This document shows positions 1-9,195 of a DNA stretch of 64,000 nucleotides, piece after piece (positions within the stretch are counted from its first letter, which is position 1; each line of letters opens with the position of its first letter). The stretch lies in NCBI GenBank assembly GCA_963827155.1, contig CAWGZV010000002.1:3224001-3288000 (forward strand), read 5' to 3'. The position numbers and the translations under genes were made by a program. The notes beneath the pieces are model-generated. The model saw only the letters and a list, made by a program, of their open reading frames with translations, was not told where the DNA came from and made no database searches. The stretch is from UTCFX2 sp963827155 (GTDB lineage Bacteria > Chloroflexota > Anaerolineae > Anaerolineales > UBA4823).

Positions 1-461
1 AGAGCTCGCCTTCGCCTCGCTGTTTGAGGGTAACGTATTCCGAATCCAGATCACCGGCGCCGATCACGCTGTCAATCGTAACGCTGCCGCCTGGACGCAG
101 GGGAATCCGCAGGACCTCACCCTCGCCCAGAGGCTGCGAGCTTGGAAACCCATTAATCGCAATAATCTCCTCCGCGCTGACATTGAACTTTTCCGCCAGG
201 CTTTCAAATGTGTCTCCTGCCTGCACCTGGTAGATCAAGAATTCCTGAGTTGGAGTGGGCAGTATTTCTGGTTTAAGCTCGTTCGGTGAGGAGATCGTTG
301 GAGTTGCATCTGGCGATAAACGTTTTAGCGCGATGGGGAGCAATCCGCTGTGGCATTGGGCCGGAAAGCTGATCCCAGGCAAAAAGCACTGCCAGCACCG
401 TACAAGTCGAGACCAGCACATTCAAAGCCAGGTAGAAGAGCAGTCGCTTCCAGGAGGTCAT
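1..461 (-). CDS. LysM-domain membrane-anchored protein (partial, frameshifted)
   Basis: The protein starts MTSWKRLLFYLALNVLVSTC, a single N-terminal membrane segment or uncleaved signal. After a low-complexity stalk rich in Pro and Thr comes a LysM domain containing YQVQAGDTFESLAEKFNVSA and IIAINGF, which in this family binds peptidoglycan or other GlcNAc polymers outside the cell. The LysM part is read in a different frame from the membrane segment, so a one-base slip lies at about 320-390. Downstream of LysM the chain continues off the left edge of the window, so the true C-terminal function is unknown. It is divergent from the NYN gene, with about 100 bases between them. The LysM call is firm; the joining across the slip is inferred. 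Confidence 0.7.
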
Positions 462-560
462 ATTTATTCACTTTTTGCTGTAATTTTTGCGCTCTGACCT
501 AAAAATGATAGCACAATTTTCAGATTGACGGGTGTCCATTTTGGGGTTTACAATCCAGGC

Positions 561-1029
561 ATGCCGTATCTTATCGATGGGCACAACCTGATCCCCAAGA
601 TCCCAGGGCTCAGCCTCCAAGCTGAGGACGATGAGCAGCAGCTGATTACCCTGCTGCTTGAATTCTGCCGCTTGCAGCGCAAACAAGTCGAGGTTTACTT
701 TGACAACGCCCCCCCAGGAGGGGTGCGCGCTCGAAATTTTGGAAATGTGATCGCTCGATTCGTCCGGCAAGGTTCTACAGCCGATCAAGCTATCCGCCAG
801 CGACTGGAGAGGCTGGGGCGAGCAGCCCGTAATTGGACAGTCGTTAGCTCAGACCTGGCGGTGCAGACCGAGGCGCGCGGCATCTCAGGCGCGCGTGCTC
901 TCATCTGAAGACTTTGCGAGCATCTTGCTCGCCGCCCTGGATGACAGCAAACAGGATCGAGGCGCCCAGGCAGAAGCTAACCTCAGCCCCGAAGAATTGG
1001 ATGACTGGTTGAAATTGTTCGGCGAATAA
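561..1029 (+). CDS. NYN-domain (YacP-like) RNA-binding/ribonuclease protein, frameshifted
   Basis: The N-terminus MPYLIDGHNLIPKIPG and the later VEVYFDNAPPG match the NYN/YacP fold, a PIN-like metal-dependent nuclease domain with the first acidic residue in IDGHN. YacP-like proteins are linked to RNA processing or decay. The first frame runs out at 908, but the next frame continues with RVLSSEDFASILLAALDD and ends at 1029, which is the expected C-terminus of the family (a Ser-x-x-Phe segment near the end). A single-base slip lies at about 890-900 in a GC repeat. The start was set at 561 because homology begins there, not at the in-frame ATG at 525. A strong hairpin terminator follows. Confidence 0.8.
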
Positions 1030-1257
1030 GCACCAGGGAAAGCCGGAAACTTAACCCCCCGCCTCTGCCACCCTCCCAAATAAGACAATATTGGTCTATT
1101 ATTCTTAACCGATTCTAATCCTAATCGGGTCAAATTGGTGTATATTCGAAATGCCGACACCTGCCCTCCCAATTTACTGGTATTTTCAGGTGTCGTGTCA
1201 CCGGTTTCAGCTTTCAGCACGTCCCCCCCGTGTTGTGCTTCCGGTGGCCCTCCTTAG

Positions 1258-1298
1258 ATTGCCGGGCGTGTCCCCCCCACGTCCGGTAATCTTTTTTT
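1258..1298 (+). terminator. Rho-independent terminator after the NYN gene
   Basis: The arms ATTGCCGGGCGTG and CACGTCCGGTAAT pair over 13 positions (two G-T wobbles) around a T/C-only loop, and are followed at once by CTTTTTTT. This orientation fits termination of rightward transcripts. It lies about 230 bases past the NYN stop and before the end of the leftward phosphatase gene. A similar C-run hairpin sits just upstream at 1216-1239. Confidence 0.8.
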
Positions 1299-1356
1299 CC
1301 AATCAGAGGCGTACGGGCGGTTAGAGAAAAGATCAGGATGACCAGGAGCCTCTTGC

Positions 1357-4300
1357 TTAGTTCTCGACTGGCTTCACCGGATTTCTCTTAACGACGATCA
1401 TCGTTAGATCATCCGAGAGAGGAGCATCTCCCATAAATGAATTGACGCTCGCACTGATCGCTTCAAGGATCTCCTGGGCGGTGAGCTGGCTTATCGGCTC
1501 GTCCTCTCCTGCGCAGGCGGCAATCTGCTGGATTGATTCCATCAGACGCTCTTCGCCATAAATTTCCCCCTGAGGAGAAAACGCCTCAGTAATTCCATCT
1601 GTATACATCACCAGGACCTCCCCTGGTTCGACGACCGAGTGGAATTCCGCCATTTCCACATTTTCCGAAACGCCCAACGCCATTCCCCCACGCCTGACTC
1701 GCTCGAATTGGCATGGCCGATGGAGCAGCAAAGGCGGGTTGTGCCCTGCATTTGCTGCGGTAAGTTCGCCAGGATTTAAATCCAGCACAGCATAGACCAG
1801 CGTAACGAACATCCCATTACTCGCATCCGGCACAATTAAATCGTTCACCCGCCGCACTACCTCGGCTGGTGAATCCAGTACCGCGACGGTCGCCCTCACC
1901 AGGGTACGCACCAGTGTCATAAAAAGTGCTGCCGGCATCCCTTTGTCCGCAACATCGGCAATCACCAGACCCATCCGGTTGCCTGGCAGCTCGAAGAAAT
2001 CGTAGATATCTCCCCCCACCTCACGTGCAGGGCGCCAATGGGTCTGCAGCTCCCAATTAACAATCTCTGGCACTTGCTGAGGTAGAAACGCCTGCTGGAT
2101 CTCACGTGCCAGCTGCATCTCGCGCGCCAGCCGCTCGCGCTCAACCGTCTCTCTCTGCAGCAAATCATTCTGGATCGCCAGAGCGACCTGGTGGGAGATC
2201 CCTCGAATGATCTCGATTCGCTTGGTGCGCAGCCGTCGGTTTACATTGCTGCTGCTGTAGGTTTCGCCCGCCACCGGATCGGGCTCTTCCACAACGAAAA
2301 CCCCCAGCACTTTACCCTTCATCGAAAGCGGAAATCCTAAAACCAGGCAGGCTTCCTCCTCCAGAAAGGTATCCACCATTTCCATTTCTGGCGCCTGCAG
2401 GCGGGTCCAGGTCTCGGGTGCTTCTTCATCTTCCGTTTCGCTCTCCACCGGATGAGCAATCAGTGCATCTTGAAGCAGCACCGCATCCAGCAAAGGGAAA
2501 TCCTGGTTTGCATAAACGGCATTTTCTGCATGGCGCGGCAGTCCATATGCTTGAGATGTCCGGAACAGGTTTTGCCCTTCATCCCACAAATAAATCACGG
2601 CGCGCTTTACTCCAACCAGGATCGGGGTGATCCGGACAATCGATCCTAATGCTTCATCGAGATCATTGGAACCCACAACTGCCTGCGCTACCTGCAACAG
2701 GGCGACCGAGACATAAGCCTCTTCTTTTTGAGATTTTAACAAGCGAAGATTGTCGACCGCGACCGCGGTCTGGTGGGCGATCCCCTGCAAGATCGCTAGC
2801 CGCTCGTCAAAAAAAGCTTCGATTGATTTTCCAAGGCTGATGGTTGGCAGGTCGGCGCTGTAATCCACCAGGAATGCTCCCAGCACTTCGCTGCGCGCAG
2901 TCAGCGGAACGAGCACCGGGAAACCCATACTCGCTTCGTCATCGAGCAAGCCTGCGGTCAAAACGCTTGAGAGGCGCTGATCTTCCTCGCCTTGATGCAG
3001 GATCACCGGGTGGAGCTCGCTCACCAGCCGGTCAAGGGCTGGCACATCTCCGGGTGCAAATCTCCAGCGCTCAAACTCGGTTTGCTGGTCTGGGTTCAAT
3101 CCGCTGGCAACCGCTGGCACAAACGTCCCGTCTTCATCCAGGATGTAGAGCAGGCAGGCTTTAACCCCGGTCAGCATGGGTGTGATGCGGATGACGGTGT
3201 CCAGCAGCTCGGGGAGGTTGTCTATCGATTGGGTTGCATTGGCAACCTGCAGAAGCACCGTCGAGATCCAGGCTTGTTCATGGGCGTCTTCGTAAAGACG
3301 GGCATTCTCGATTGCGACTGCCGCGTAACTGGCAAAAGCAGCGGTCATTGCCTGTGCTTCGCTGCCATAGCGGCCGGCCGACCGGTCCACCAAACAGAGC
3401 ACACCCAGCAGCTGCTCGCCGATTTTCAAAGGAGCGGCAATTCCAGAATAGTCCGCCGGCAGCTGCATGATTAAACCCAGCGGCTCAGCCGGCGAACTTG
3501 CTTTGCGCACAAGCGGCACCTCAGACCCCGCAGCTTCCAAAAGCCAGGCTGCAGCCTGCTCGAGAAGATCAGGAGAAGGATCGTCCAGGTAGTATTTCAG
3601 AACCTCATCTGGCTGTAAGCCTATTTCAAGGTCCAAGCCAATCGAATCTGTCCCCTTCACCGCAGCCAGATGCAGGCGCGGGCGCTCATCGGATTCTTCC
3701 TTTATTATGTCCTCATCGGATTGAAGTTCGAGTGAGCTTTGATCGATCAACCAGATCGCTGCAGCATCCAGAGGTAAAGTCGGCTCAAGCTCTGTCAGCA
3801 CAGCCAACAGCACTTGATCGAGATCGACATCCGCCGAAAGGATCCCCGCCACCTCCCGCAGGCTGTCCGCTACACCTCGCCTCCAGACTTCGGTGCGGTA
3901 GAGGTTGGCATTTCGCATCGCGATCGCGATATGATCCGCCAGCGCTTCAAATAAAAACCGGTCCTCTTCATTAAAATCATTCGTCTGGTCGCTCTGTACA
4001 TCCAGGACTCCAAGCACATTTCCACCAAACACAAGCGGCACGGTCATTTCAGAGAGCGTCTGATCCGGCGCCTGCCCCGCAGGACGGTAGCGCGGATCGC
4101 TGCGAACATCGTTGACCAGAGCGCTTTCGGCATGGCGCGCCACCCAAGGGATCAGCCCGCGCTCATCATCCAAATCGTAAACGTATTCCTCTTTACGGAT
4201 ATTCTGGCTGCGCAGACCGCTGCCAGCCTCGTAGAATATTTTCCGTCTGCCGGTATGCACAGTGAAAAGATGTACGTTCTGGAAGCCAAACCGCTCGTGG

Positions 4301-5487
4301 ATCAGCCTGACAACTTCCTGCAGCAGCTCATCCTGATGCAGGATCGAGGTGATCGCACTGCTAACTTCGTACACCGTCTGGAGCTGGACTGCCCTGCGCC
4401 GCAGATCCCGATAAAGCTGAGCATCTTCAATAGCAATTGCGATAGCCCCAGCCAGCGCCCGCAGAACGAGCATATCCATTTCATCGAAATCATCTTCCTG
4501 GTTGCTCTGCACATCCAGCACCCCCACAAGCCGGTCCTTTACCACCAAAGGCAGGGCAATCTCCGAGCAGGTATCTGGGAGCAGTGCGATCTGACGATAA
4601 CGATCTTCTTCATACACCCTGGGGGCAAGCAGCTCGTTCCCGCTCTCTGCGACGCTGCCGATGATCCCCTCCCCCAATTGGACAGGTGCAAAAACCGGTT
4701 CATTAACCGGCGCGTTCGAGCCAGCTGGACCAGCGCTTGCCCGGAAATCGAGAGTCGAACAGCCGGGTTCGAGAGTGAAGACGGCTACATAATAATATTC
4801 GAAGGTCTTGAGAATAAGGTCAGTCACCCGGCGAGCGATTTCATCCAAATCTCTTAAGCTGGATATTTGCAGGCTGACCTCACTCACCAGCCTGAGCTGT
4901 TCGCGCCGCCAATCTTCCGAAGACACTCGCAGGCTGGACTGAAGTGAAAGGGTTGCCTGGACTGCCAGCCCTTCCAACAGATCGACCTCCTCCTGAAGAA
5001 ACCCTTTTCTCTTACGGTCCACCTGCAGCGCCCCCAAGGGTCTGCCCAGCTGCCCTGAGCGATCGTGCATCAGCAGCGGAACAGCTATCGTCCGGGCATC
5101 TTGCAGGGCAACAGGGTCGGATGAAGGCGAGCATTCAGCCTCCCTACCTTTCCCAGCTGTACAGGTTCGCCGGTTCTCAATGCATGCTTTCATTAGCGCG
5201 GATGGCTCGATCGATAATATGCTTTCAGACCATCCGTCCAGACAGTTTTTGCTCGGGCTAGAAATACTCTGCAGCATCTCCTCGGCCAACCACAGCGACG
5301 CCCCTCCTCCGATCAGCCGCCTGGTTGTACTGAGGATCAGCTCGCTCTGCTCTAACAGCGTCTGTGCCGCCCGGCATTCTTCGGCGGCAGCGTCTTGAGC
5401 AACGCAAAGCAAAGCCTCACCAAGTTCCAGCACGTGGCGTAAAGGTGTCTGGCTGGGCAATCGTTCTGCCGGCTTCCGGCGCGCCAA
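1357..5487 (-). CDS. Multi-GAF sensor PP2C-type phosphatase (RsbU/SpoIIE-like)
   Basis: This 1376-residue cytosolic protein has six GAF domains in series followed by a SpoIIE/PP2C serine phosphatase domain in the last ~230 residues. Each GAF repeat ends with a helix of the type AIAIAIEDAQLYRDL. GAF domains 5 and 6 share the motif VRITP(M/I)L(T/V)GVK and look like a recent duplication. The phosphatase metal-binding acidic residues are present in GGDIYDFF, VIADVADKGMPAALF, MYTDGITEAF and LSDDLTMIVV. By family, such enzymes dephosphorylate an RsbV-type STAS antagonist. Its stop-to-start neighbours (an RsbW-like kinase 1 base upstream and a STAS protein) support that role. The ligands of the GAF domains cannot be told. 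The gene is intact and much longer than a usual RsbU (about 335 residues). Confidence 0.9.
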   Translation of the reverse strand: MARRKPAERLPSQTPLRHVLELGEALLCVAQDAAAEECRAAQTLLEQSELILSTTRRLIGGGASLWLAEEMLQSISSPSKNCLDGWSESILSIEPSALMKACIENRRTCTAGKGREAECSPSSDPVALQDARTIAVPLLMHDRSGQLGRPLGALQVDRKRKGFLQEEVDLLEGLAVQATLSLQSSLRVSSEDWRREQLRLVSEVSLQISSLRDLDEIARRVTDLILKTFEYYYVAVFTLEPGCSTLDFRASAGPAGSNAPVNEPVFAPVQLGEGIIGSVAESGNELLAPRVYEEDRYRQIALLPDTCSEIALPLVVKDRLVGVLDVQSNQEDDFDEMDMLVLRALAGAIAIAIEDAQLYRDLRRRAVQLQTVYEVSSAITSILHQDELLQEVVRLIHERFGFQNVHLFTVHTGRRKIFYEAGSGLRSQNIRKEEYVYDLDDERGLIPWVARHAESALVNDVRSDPRYRPAGQAPDQTLSEMTVPLVFGGNVLGVLDVQSDQTNDFNEEDRFLFEALADHIAIAMRNANLYRTEVWRRGVADSLREVAGILSADVDLDQVLLAVLTELEPTLPLDAAAIWLIDQSSLELQSDEDIIKEESDERPRLHLAAVKGTDSIGLDLEIGLQPDEVLKYYLDDPSPDLLEQAAAWLLEAAGSEVPLVRKASSPAEPLGLIMQLPADYSGIAAPLKIGEQLLGVLCLVDRSAGRYGSEAQAMTAAFASYAAVAIENARLYEDAHEQAWISTVLLQVANATQSIDNLPELLDTVIRITPMLTGVKACLLYILDEDGTFVPAVASGLNPDQQTEFERWRFAPGDVPALDRLVSELHPVILHQGEEDQRLSSVLTAGLLDDEASMGFPVLVPLTARSEVLGAFLVDYSADLPTISLGKSIEAFFDERLAILQGIAHQTAVAVDNLRLLKSQKEEAYVSVALLQVAQAVVGSNDLDEALGSIVRITPILVGVKRAVIYLWDEGQNLFRTSQAYGLPRHAENAVYANQDFPLLDAVLLQDALIAHPVESETEDEEAPETWTRLQAPEMEMVDTFLEEEACLVLGFPLSMKGKVLGVFVVEEPDPVAGETYSSSNVNRRLRTKRIEIIRGISHQVALAIQNDLLQRETVERERLAREMQLAREIQQAFLPQQVPEIVNWELQTHWRPAREVGGDIYDFFELPGNRMGLVIADVADKGMPAALFMTLVRTLVRATVAVLDSPAEVVRRVNDLIVPDASNGMFVTLVYAVLDLNPGELTAANAGHNPPLLLHRPCQFERVRRGGMALGVSENVEMAEFHSVVEPGEVLVMYTDGITEAFSPQGEIYGEERLMESIQQIAACAGEDEPISQLTAQEILEAISASVNSFMGDAPLSDDLTMIVVKRNPVKPVEN

Positions 5488-5488
5488 G

Positions 5489-5998
5489 TTAGTTCTCCTT
5501 ACGTTTGATCATCCGCAGAACATTGCACTGCTTGCCAGTCTGCGCATCACTGGCAAAGGTGAAATGGATTTCATCCATCAGCTGGCGGATAAAAAACAAT
5601 CCCAGTCCACCGATATCCCGGTCCTCTAAGTCTGCTTCAAGATCAGGGTCGGGGACCACAGTTGGATCGAATGGTTTGCCGCAGTCTCGAAGGGTAATTG
5701 CCAGCCCTGTTGTCATGATCTGGCATGTGCATTCGATATTTTCCTGGCTTTCCCCCCCGTATGCATGTTCAATGATATTACTGAAAGCCTCGTCGACTGC
5801 CAGCTGAACAGCGTAGATCGCTGAGGCATTTAATCCGCATCTCAGCGCTGCTTCACCAACAAATTCCCGCACAGTATCTAAATTTTCAAACAGGGCGGTT
5901 AAGATTCTGGTTTCTATTCCCTCGTTCGTGGTCCTGGAGGGGTCCGTTGCATCCATGGATTGCTCGGTTGATAAATCAGATCGGACAGATTCAGACAT
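5489..5998 (-). CDS. Anti-sigma-factor-type Ser/Thr kinase (RsbW/SpoIIAB-like)
   Basis: A GHKL-ATPase fold is visible. The N box is AVDEAFSNIIEHAYG, the D-x-G region is LRDCGKPFDP, and the G box is GGLGLFFIRQLMDEI. Proteins of this class bind and phosphorylate a STAS-domain antagonist and sequester a sigma factor or other target. The frame is open 27 codons further upstream from a TTG at 6079. I chose ATG at 5998 because it gives a family-like N-terminus, but this is uncertain. It lies between the STAS gene and the multi-GAF phosphatase, all on the same strand and close together, so the three likely form one partner-switching operon. No sigma factor gene is in the window. Confidence 0.85.
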   Translation of the reverse strand: MSESVRSDLSTEQSMDATDPSRTTNEGIETRILTALFENLDTVREFVGEAALRCGLNASAIYAVQLAVDEAFSNIIEHAYGGESQENIECTCQIMTTGLAITLRDCGKPFDPTVVPDPDLEADLEDRDIGGLGLFFIRQLMDEIHFTFASDAQTGKQCNVLRMIKRKEN

Positions 5999-6085
5999 GC
6001 AATAAAATTCTTCCCGTGGTAAAAATAGAGGCTGAAAGGTTTTTTGAACCTCCAGCCTCCGCTCTCTGGAGAAAAACAAGACGCC

Positions 6086-6421
6086 TTACATCGTGCCTAC
6101 GGCATCCAGGGCGCTGTCGTAGAATTTGAAGAGAGGAATAAATCCTGCCAGATCCAACGCATCATGGATCCGTTTGGGTACACCTGCAAGCACAATCTCA
6201 CCCCGATTGTAGCGTTTGCAGGTTTTCTGGGTGCTGATCAAAACCCGCAATCCCGCACTGGACATAAAATCGACCTCTGCGAGATCTAAAATGATCTTAT
6301 ACCGACCGGCATTCGTGACATCATCTAACGCCTTCGCCAGCTGCGGTGCAGTGGCGCTGTCAATTCGCCCGACTGGCTTGACCAGGTCACAGTGCTTGTA
6401 TTGAGAAACTTCAATCTCCAT
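6086..6421 (-). CDS. STAS-domain anti-sigma-factor antagonist (RsbV-like)
   Basis: The 111-residue product is a single STAS domain. The segment VDFMSSAGLRVLI holds the serine that RsbW-type kinases phosphorylate in this family (one of the two Ser in MSSAG). The start is ATG at 6421, seven bases after a GGAGGT Shine-Dalgarno, rather than the TTG two codons earlier. It is the first gene of the three-gene partner-switching operon. The family model is that unphosphorylated antagonist binds the kinase and frees its target, and that the downstream phosphatase reactivates the antagonist when its sensor domains are triggered. What the switch controls is not visible here. Confidence 0.9.
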   Translation of the reverse strand: MEIEVSQYKHCDLVKPVGRIDSATAPQLAKALDDVTNAGRYKIILDLAEVDFMSSAGLRVLISTQKTCKRYNRGEIVLAGVPKRIHDALDLAGFIPLFKFYDSALDAVGTM

Positions 6422-6527
6422 TTGCAAACCTCCGCGGTTCGGTAGCGAGTGAGGGCACTTCCCCGTTTCAAATTATTACGCTCTTCATGATTTGGAAATA
6501 ACTACAAAACCGGTGAAATTATATCAT

Positions 6528-6533
6528 GAGAAT
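6528..6533 (-). promoter_or_regulatory. Possible -10 element for the partner-switching operon
   Basis: Read leftward, TGATATAATTTCACC contains a perfect TATAAT about 105 bases upstream of the STAS start. No convincing -35 hexamer is seen at 16-18 bases, so this is a weak prediction based on the -10 alone. Confidence 0.3.
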
Positions 6534-6637
6534 CAAAGCCCTGTTTGAACCTCGCCTTGAGACTAAACACCTATAGGAAAAGCGCTGATTATGCATTATC
6601 CTTATTGTAGATTGCCATCTTTTACCGGGAGATTTGT

Positions 6638-7930
6638 ATGAAAACTCAATCCGGATATCGCTGGTTTGTGCTTGCTATCTTTTTCATCTTCATGCTCCTG
6701 CACCAGAGCGATAAACTTTTGATTGGCCCACTCACTACCCCAATCATGAAGGAATTTGGCATCAATCGCGCCAGGATGGGTTTCATCACGACTGGCGCCT
6801 TGATTGTCGGTGCGATCTTATTTCCATTATGGGGCTATCTCTACGACCGGTATAATCGCGCCAAGCTTCTCTCTCTTGCTTCGTTAATCTGGGGTTCGAC
6901 AACCTGGTTGAGCGCAATCGCCCCTACTTATCCGACCTTCCTGGCAACCCGCGCCACCACCGGCATAGACGATTCGAGCTACCCTGGGCTCTACAGCTTG
7001 ATCTCAGATTACTTTTCTCCGAATGTGCGCGGCAAGATCTACGGGCTGCTCGAGCTGACTATGCCCATCGGCTACCTGCTCGGCATGATCCTGGGGCTTT
7101 TTCTAGGCGGCATCATCGGTTGGCGCAGCGTCTTCTACATCACCGGTGGAATGGGTATTCTCCTATCTGTTGTGATCTTCTTCGGCGTGCGCGAGCCTCA
7201 GCGCAGCCAATCCGAGCCTGAATTGGCAGACCTGGAGAAAATCTCAACCTACCACTTCAGCTGGCCAGTCGCTCGCGATCTCTTCAAGAAACCCACCCTT
7301 CGGATCCTGTTTATTCAAGGCTTCTTCGGGATCTTCCCCTGGAATGTGATCACTTACTGGTTCTTCAATTACCTTGAAACCGAACGCGGTTACGATCAGA
7401 ATGCCGTCTTCAAAACCATGGTCATAGCAGTTTTGGTGCTTGCCGCCGGCTACCCGATTGGCGGTGCTCTAGGGGATTATTTCTTCAAACGGACCCCACG
7501 TGGTCGCACCATTGTCGCTGTGACTGGAGTGCTCTCCGGAGCCGTTCTACTCACAATCACAATGAACATCCCGGTCGAAAACCAAACTCTGTTCATGTTC
7601 ATGCTTGCTCTGACCGCGCTGTTCATACCGTTTGCAGCGCCTAATGTAATCTCGACAGTTTACGATGTGACCTTGCCGGAGGTGCGCAGCACTGCATTGT
7701 CGATTCAAAGCATGATCAAATCATCCGGCGCAGCACTCGCTCCGAGCATAGCCGGTCTGATCGCCGACCAGTCTTCGCTCAAGAGCGCCTTTCTCATCAT
7801 CTGTGTTTCGACCTGGCTTCTCTGCGGAATCTTCTTCGCCCTTGTCGCAAGGGTTGTTCCGGGTGATATCCGCACCCTCCGCGGTCAGATGGCAGAGCGC
7901 GCCGCCATAGAGCGCCTGAAAGCTGGCTAA
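6638..7930 (+). CDS. Major facilitator superfamily transporter
   Basis: This 430-residue membrane protein has about 12 hydrophobic segments. The MFS loop 2-3 signature is recognisable as LWGYLYDRYNRAKLLSLAS, and a second-half counterpart lies near GGALGDYFFKRTPRGR. The overall pattern resembles the Spinster-like or organic-anion branches, but the substrate cannot be read from sequence. The start is supported by CCGGGAGATTTGT just upstream of ATG. It is divergent from the STAS operon. Its stop overlaps the stop of the convergent acyltransferase gene within the four bases CTAA. Confidence 0.85.
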   Translation: MKTQSGYRWFVLAIFFIFMLLHQSDKLLIGPLTTPIMKEFGINRARMGFITTGALIVGAILFPLWGYLYDRYNRAKLLSLASLIWGSTTWLSAIAPTYPTFLATRATTGIDDSSYPGLYSLISDYFSPNVRGKIYGLLELTMPIGYLLGMILGLFLGGIIGWRSVFYITGGMGILLSVVIFFGVREPQRSQSEPELADLEKISTYHFSWPVARDLFKKPTLRILFIQGFFGIFPWNVITYWFFNYLETERGYDQNAVFKTMVIAVLVLAAGYPIGGALGDYFFKRTPRGRTIVAVTGVLSGAVLLTITMNIPVENQTLFMFMLALTALFIPFAAPNVISTVYDVTLPEVRSTALSIQSMIKSSGAALAPSIAGLIADQSSLKSAFLIICVSTWLLCGIFFALVARVVPGDIRTLRGQMAERAAIERLKAG

Positions 7931-8601
7931 TCGCCGCTCAGCAGCTCCTTCAAGCGTTGGTGATCGCGATACACCCCGCGGTATTCAGGCGGCAGCAAAC
8001 TTGCGATCTGACACATGATCTCATCCGTGTAAGCCTGGATTGCATCTTCACGCGTCTGTTCTGGGATTGGTGTTAATATGAATGGCGCTCCTATTTGGAC
8101 CACAACCTTAGTCCGCCGTAATCTCCGCAAGTTGGGGAAAAATATCCTGTCCTCCGACCCTGATAGGCCCACCGGCACGATGGGCACACCGGCTTTAAGC
8201 GCCAAAAAGCTCGCGCCCGGCCAGGCAGTCTGCAGCTCGGCAGTAGGGCTGCGGGTTCCTTCAGGCGAGAGCACGAGAATACCTCCTTGTTTCAATCTTT
8301 TCAGCACTTTTCGCAGCACGGTGAAATCGGCGTTGTAGCGATCGACAAAGATAGCATCTAGCTGATGGACAAACCATCGTACCAGCGGGTTTGACTGATA
8401 TTTCTCCGCAACGATGATGATGATGTCATCACGATTAGAAAAGTGATATATCATCGCCGCATCTAGCCGTCCAATATGGTTGCCAGCCAGGATGCCGCTC
8501 TTCAATCCATTAAGGTGTTCTAGCCCGTGAACTTCTAAACGCGCCGTAATCCTGACAAAAATGTCCATCAATAAGCGAGCCAGCTTTGCACCCATTTTCA
8601 T
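7927..8601 (-). CDS. 1-acyl-sn-glycerol-3-phosphate acyltransferase family protein (PlsC-like)
   Basis: The 224-residue product carries the acyltransferase HX4D motif in GNHIGRLDAAMI, the second block as VLSPEGTRSP, and the later block VPIVPVGLSG. Enzymes of this family acylate lysophosphatidic acid or related lipids at the membrane face. The canonical FPEGTRS is SPEGTRS here, which many paralogues share. It is convergent with the upstream MFS gene with a four-base stop overlap. A short unrecognised reading frame overlaps its start by four bases (ATGA type), suggesting translational coupling if that frame is real. The exact acyl acceptor is unknown. Confidence 0.85.
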   Translation of the reverse strand: MKMGAKLARLLMDIFVRITARLEVHGLEHLNGLKSGILAGNHIGRLDAAMIYHFSNRDDIIIIVAEKYQSNPLVRWFVHQLDAIFVDRYNADFTVLRKVLKRLKQGGILVLSPEGTRSPTAELQTAWPGASFLALKAGVPIVPVGLSGSEDRIFFPNLRRLRRTKVVVQIGAPFILTPIPEQTREDAIQAYTDEIMCQIASLLPPEYRGVYRDHQRLKELLSGD

Positions 8602-8825
8602 CTTCCATTCAAACCTTCGATTGTCGGAATGATCTCCAGTTCATCAATCAGTCCATTGTGCTCGGTGTTTGAGTGCGGTCCACGCTGACGATCGGCTGTG
8701 CCAGTGACGAGTTTGCCTTCCCACGCGCTTTTCAACATCCGGCAATCCACTAACGGGGCAGCGTGGAACTCATGCACCTGTTTCAGCGCGGCGCAAACGG
8801 GATAATCGCGTTCATCCAGACGCAA
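8598..8825 (-). other. Unrecognised open reading frame upstream of the acyltransferase
   Basis: The frame encodes about 75-88 residues, including KLVTGTADRQRGPHSN and GLIDELEIIPTIEGLNG, and its stop overlaps the acyltransferase ATG. It is open upstream to about 8861, where a stop occurs. A second frame upstream reads IIVDVIGIGVDAQAARTHY, so this may be the end of a longer gene broken by frameshifts. I do not recognise the family. RGPHSN followed by DELE weakly recalls a terminase-like ATPase segment, but nothing else supports that. It is listed because the ATGA overlap suggests a real gene. Confidence 0.35.
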
Positions 8826-8869
8826 GTACAGGTCGATCCGCCTTACGGAAATAGCATCTACTTATGCCA

Positions 8870-9195
8870 TCCAGTCCGGCATAATGCGTTCTGGCTGCCT
8901 GAGCGTCGACCCCTATGCCAATCACATCGACGATTATCCATCCCCTTAAAATTGACCATTACCATCTTATCCCGGGAGGGGGCTTCCCATGCTTATTGAA
9001 ACGACTCGCTTCATATTAGCTCGCTCCAATAAACGGAGGTTTCGAGTGGTATCTCCTCACTCGCCGAAATCATATCCTCACTCCCAGAATTAGTCAATCT
9101 GCCCTTCTGGTATAATCTGCGGCATCTCCATTCCAGGCGGGACTCTTTATTATCGTAAGATTTCTTGGTGATATGTCGTGAGAGCGAGACCAGCG
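8870..9195. other. Intergenic stretch with no supported gene
   Basis: Between the unrecognised frame and the second MFS gene I see only short frames without recognisable motifs. It may hold the frameshifted front of the unrecognised gene on the minus strand and the promoter of the MFS gene on the plus strand. No hairpin terminator or RNA gene is evident. Confidence 0.4.

Noticed and set aside
4132..4857. Long rightward reading frame (241 residues) inside the multi-GAF gene
   Set aside because: It is antisense to conserved GAF domains, has no motifs and no ribosome binding site, and results from the codon bias of the real gene.
8598..8960. Terminase-like phage remnant suggested by RGPHSN...DELE
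   Set aside because: Only one weak motif, no other phage gene nearby, and the sequence is short; kept as an unrecognised frame.
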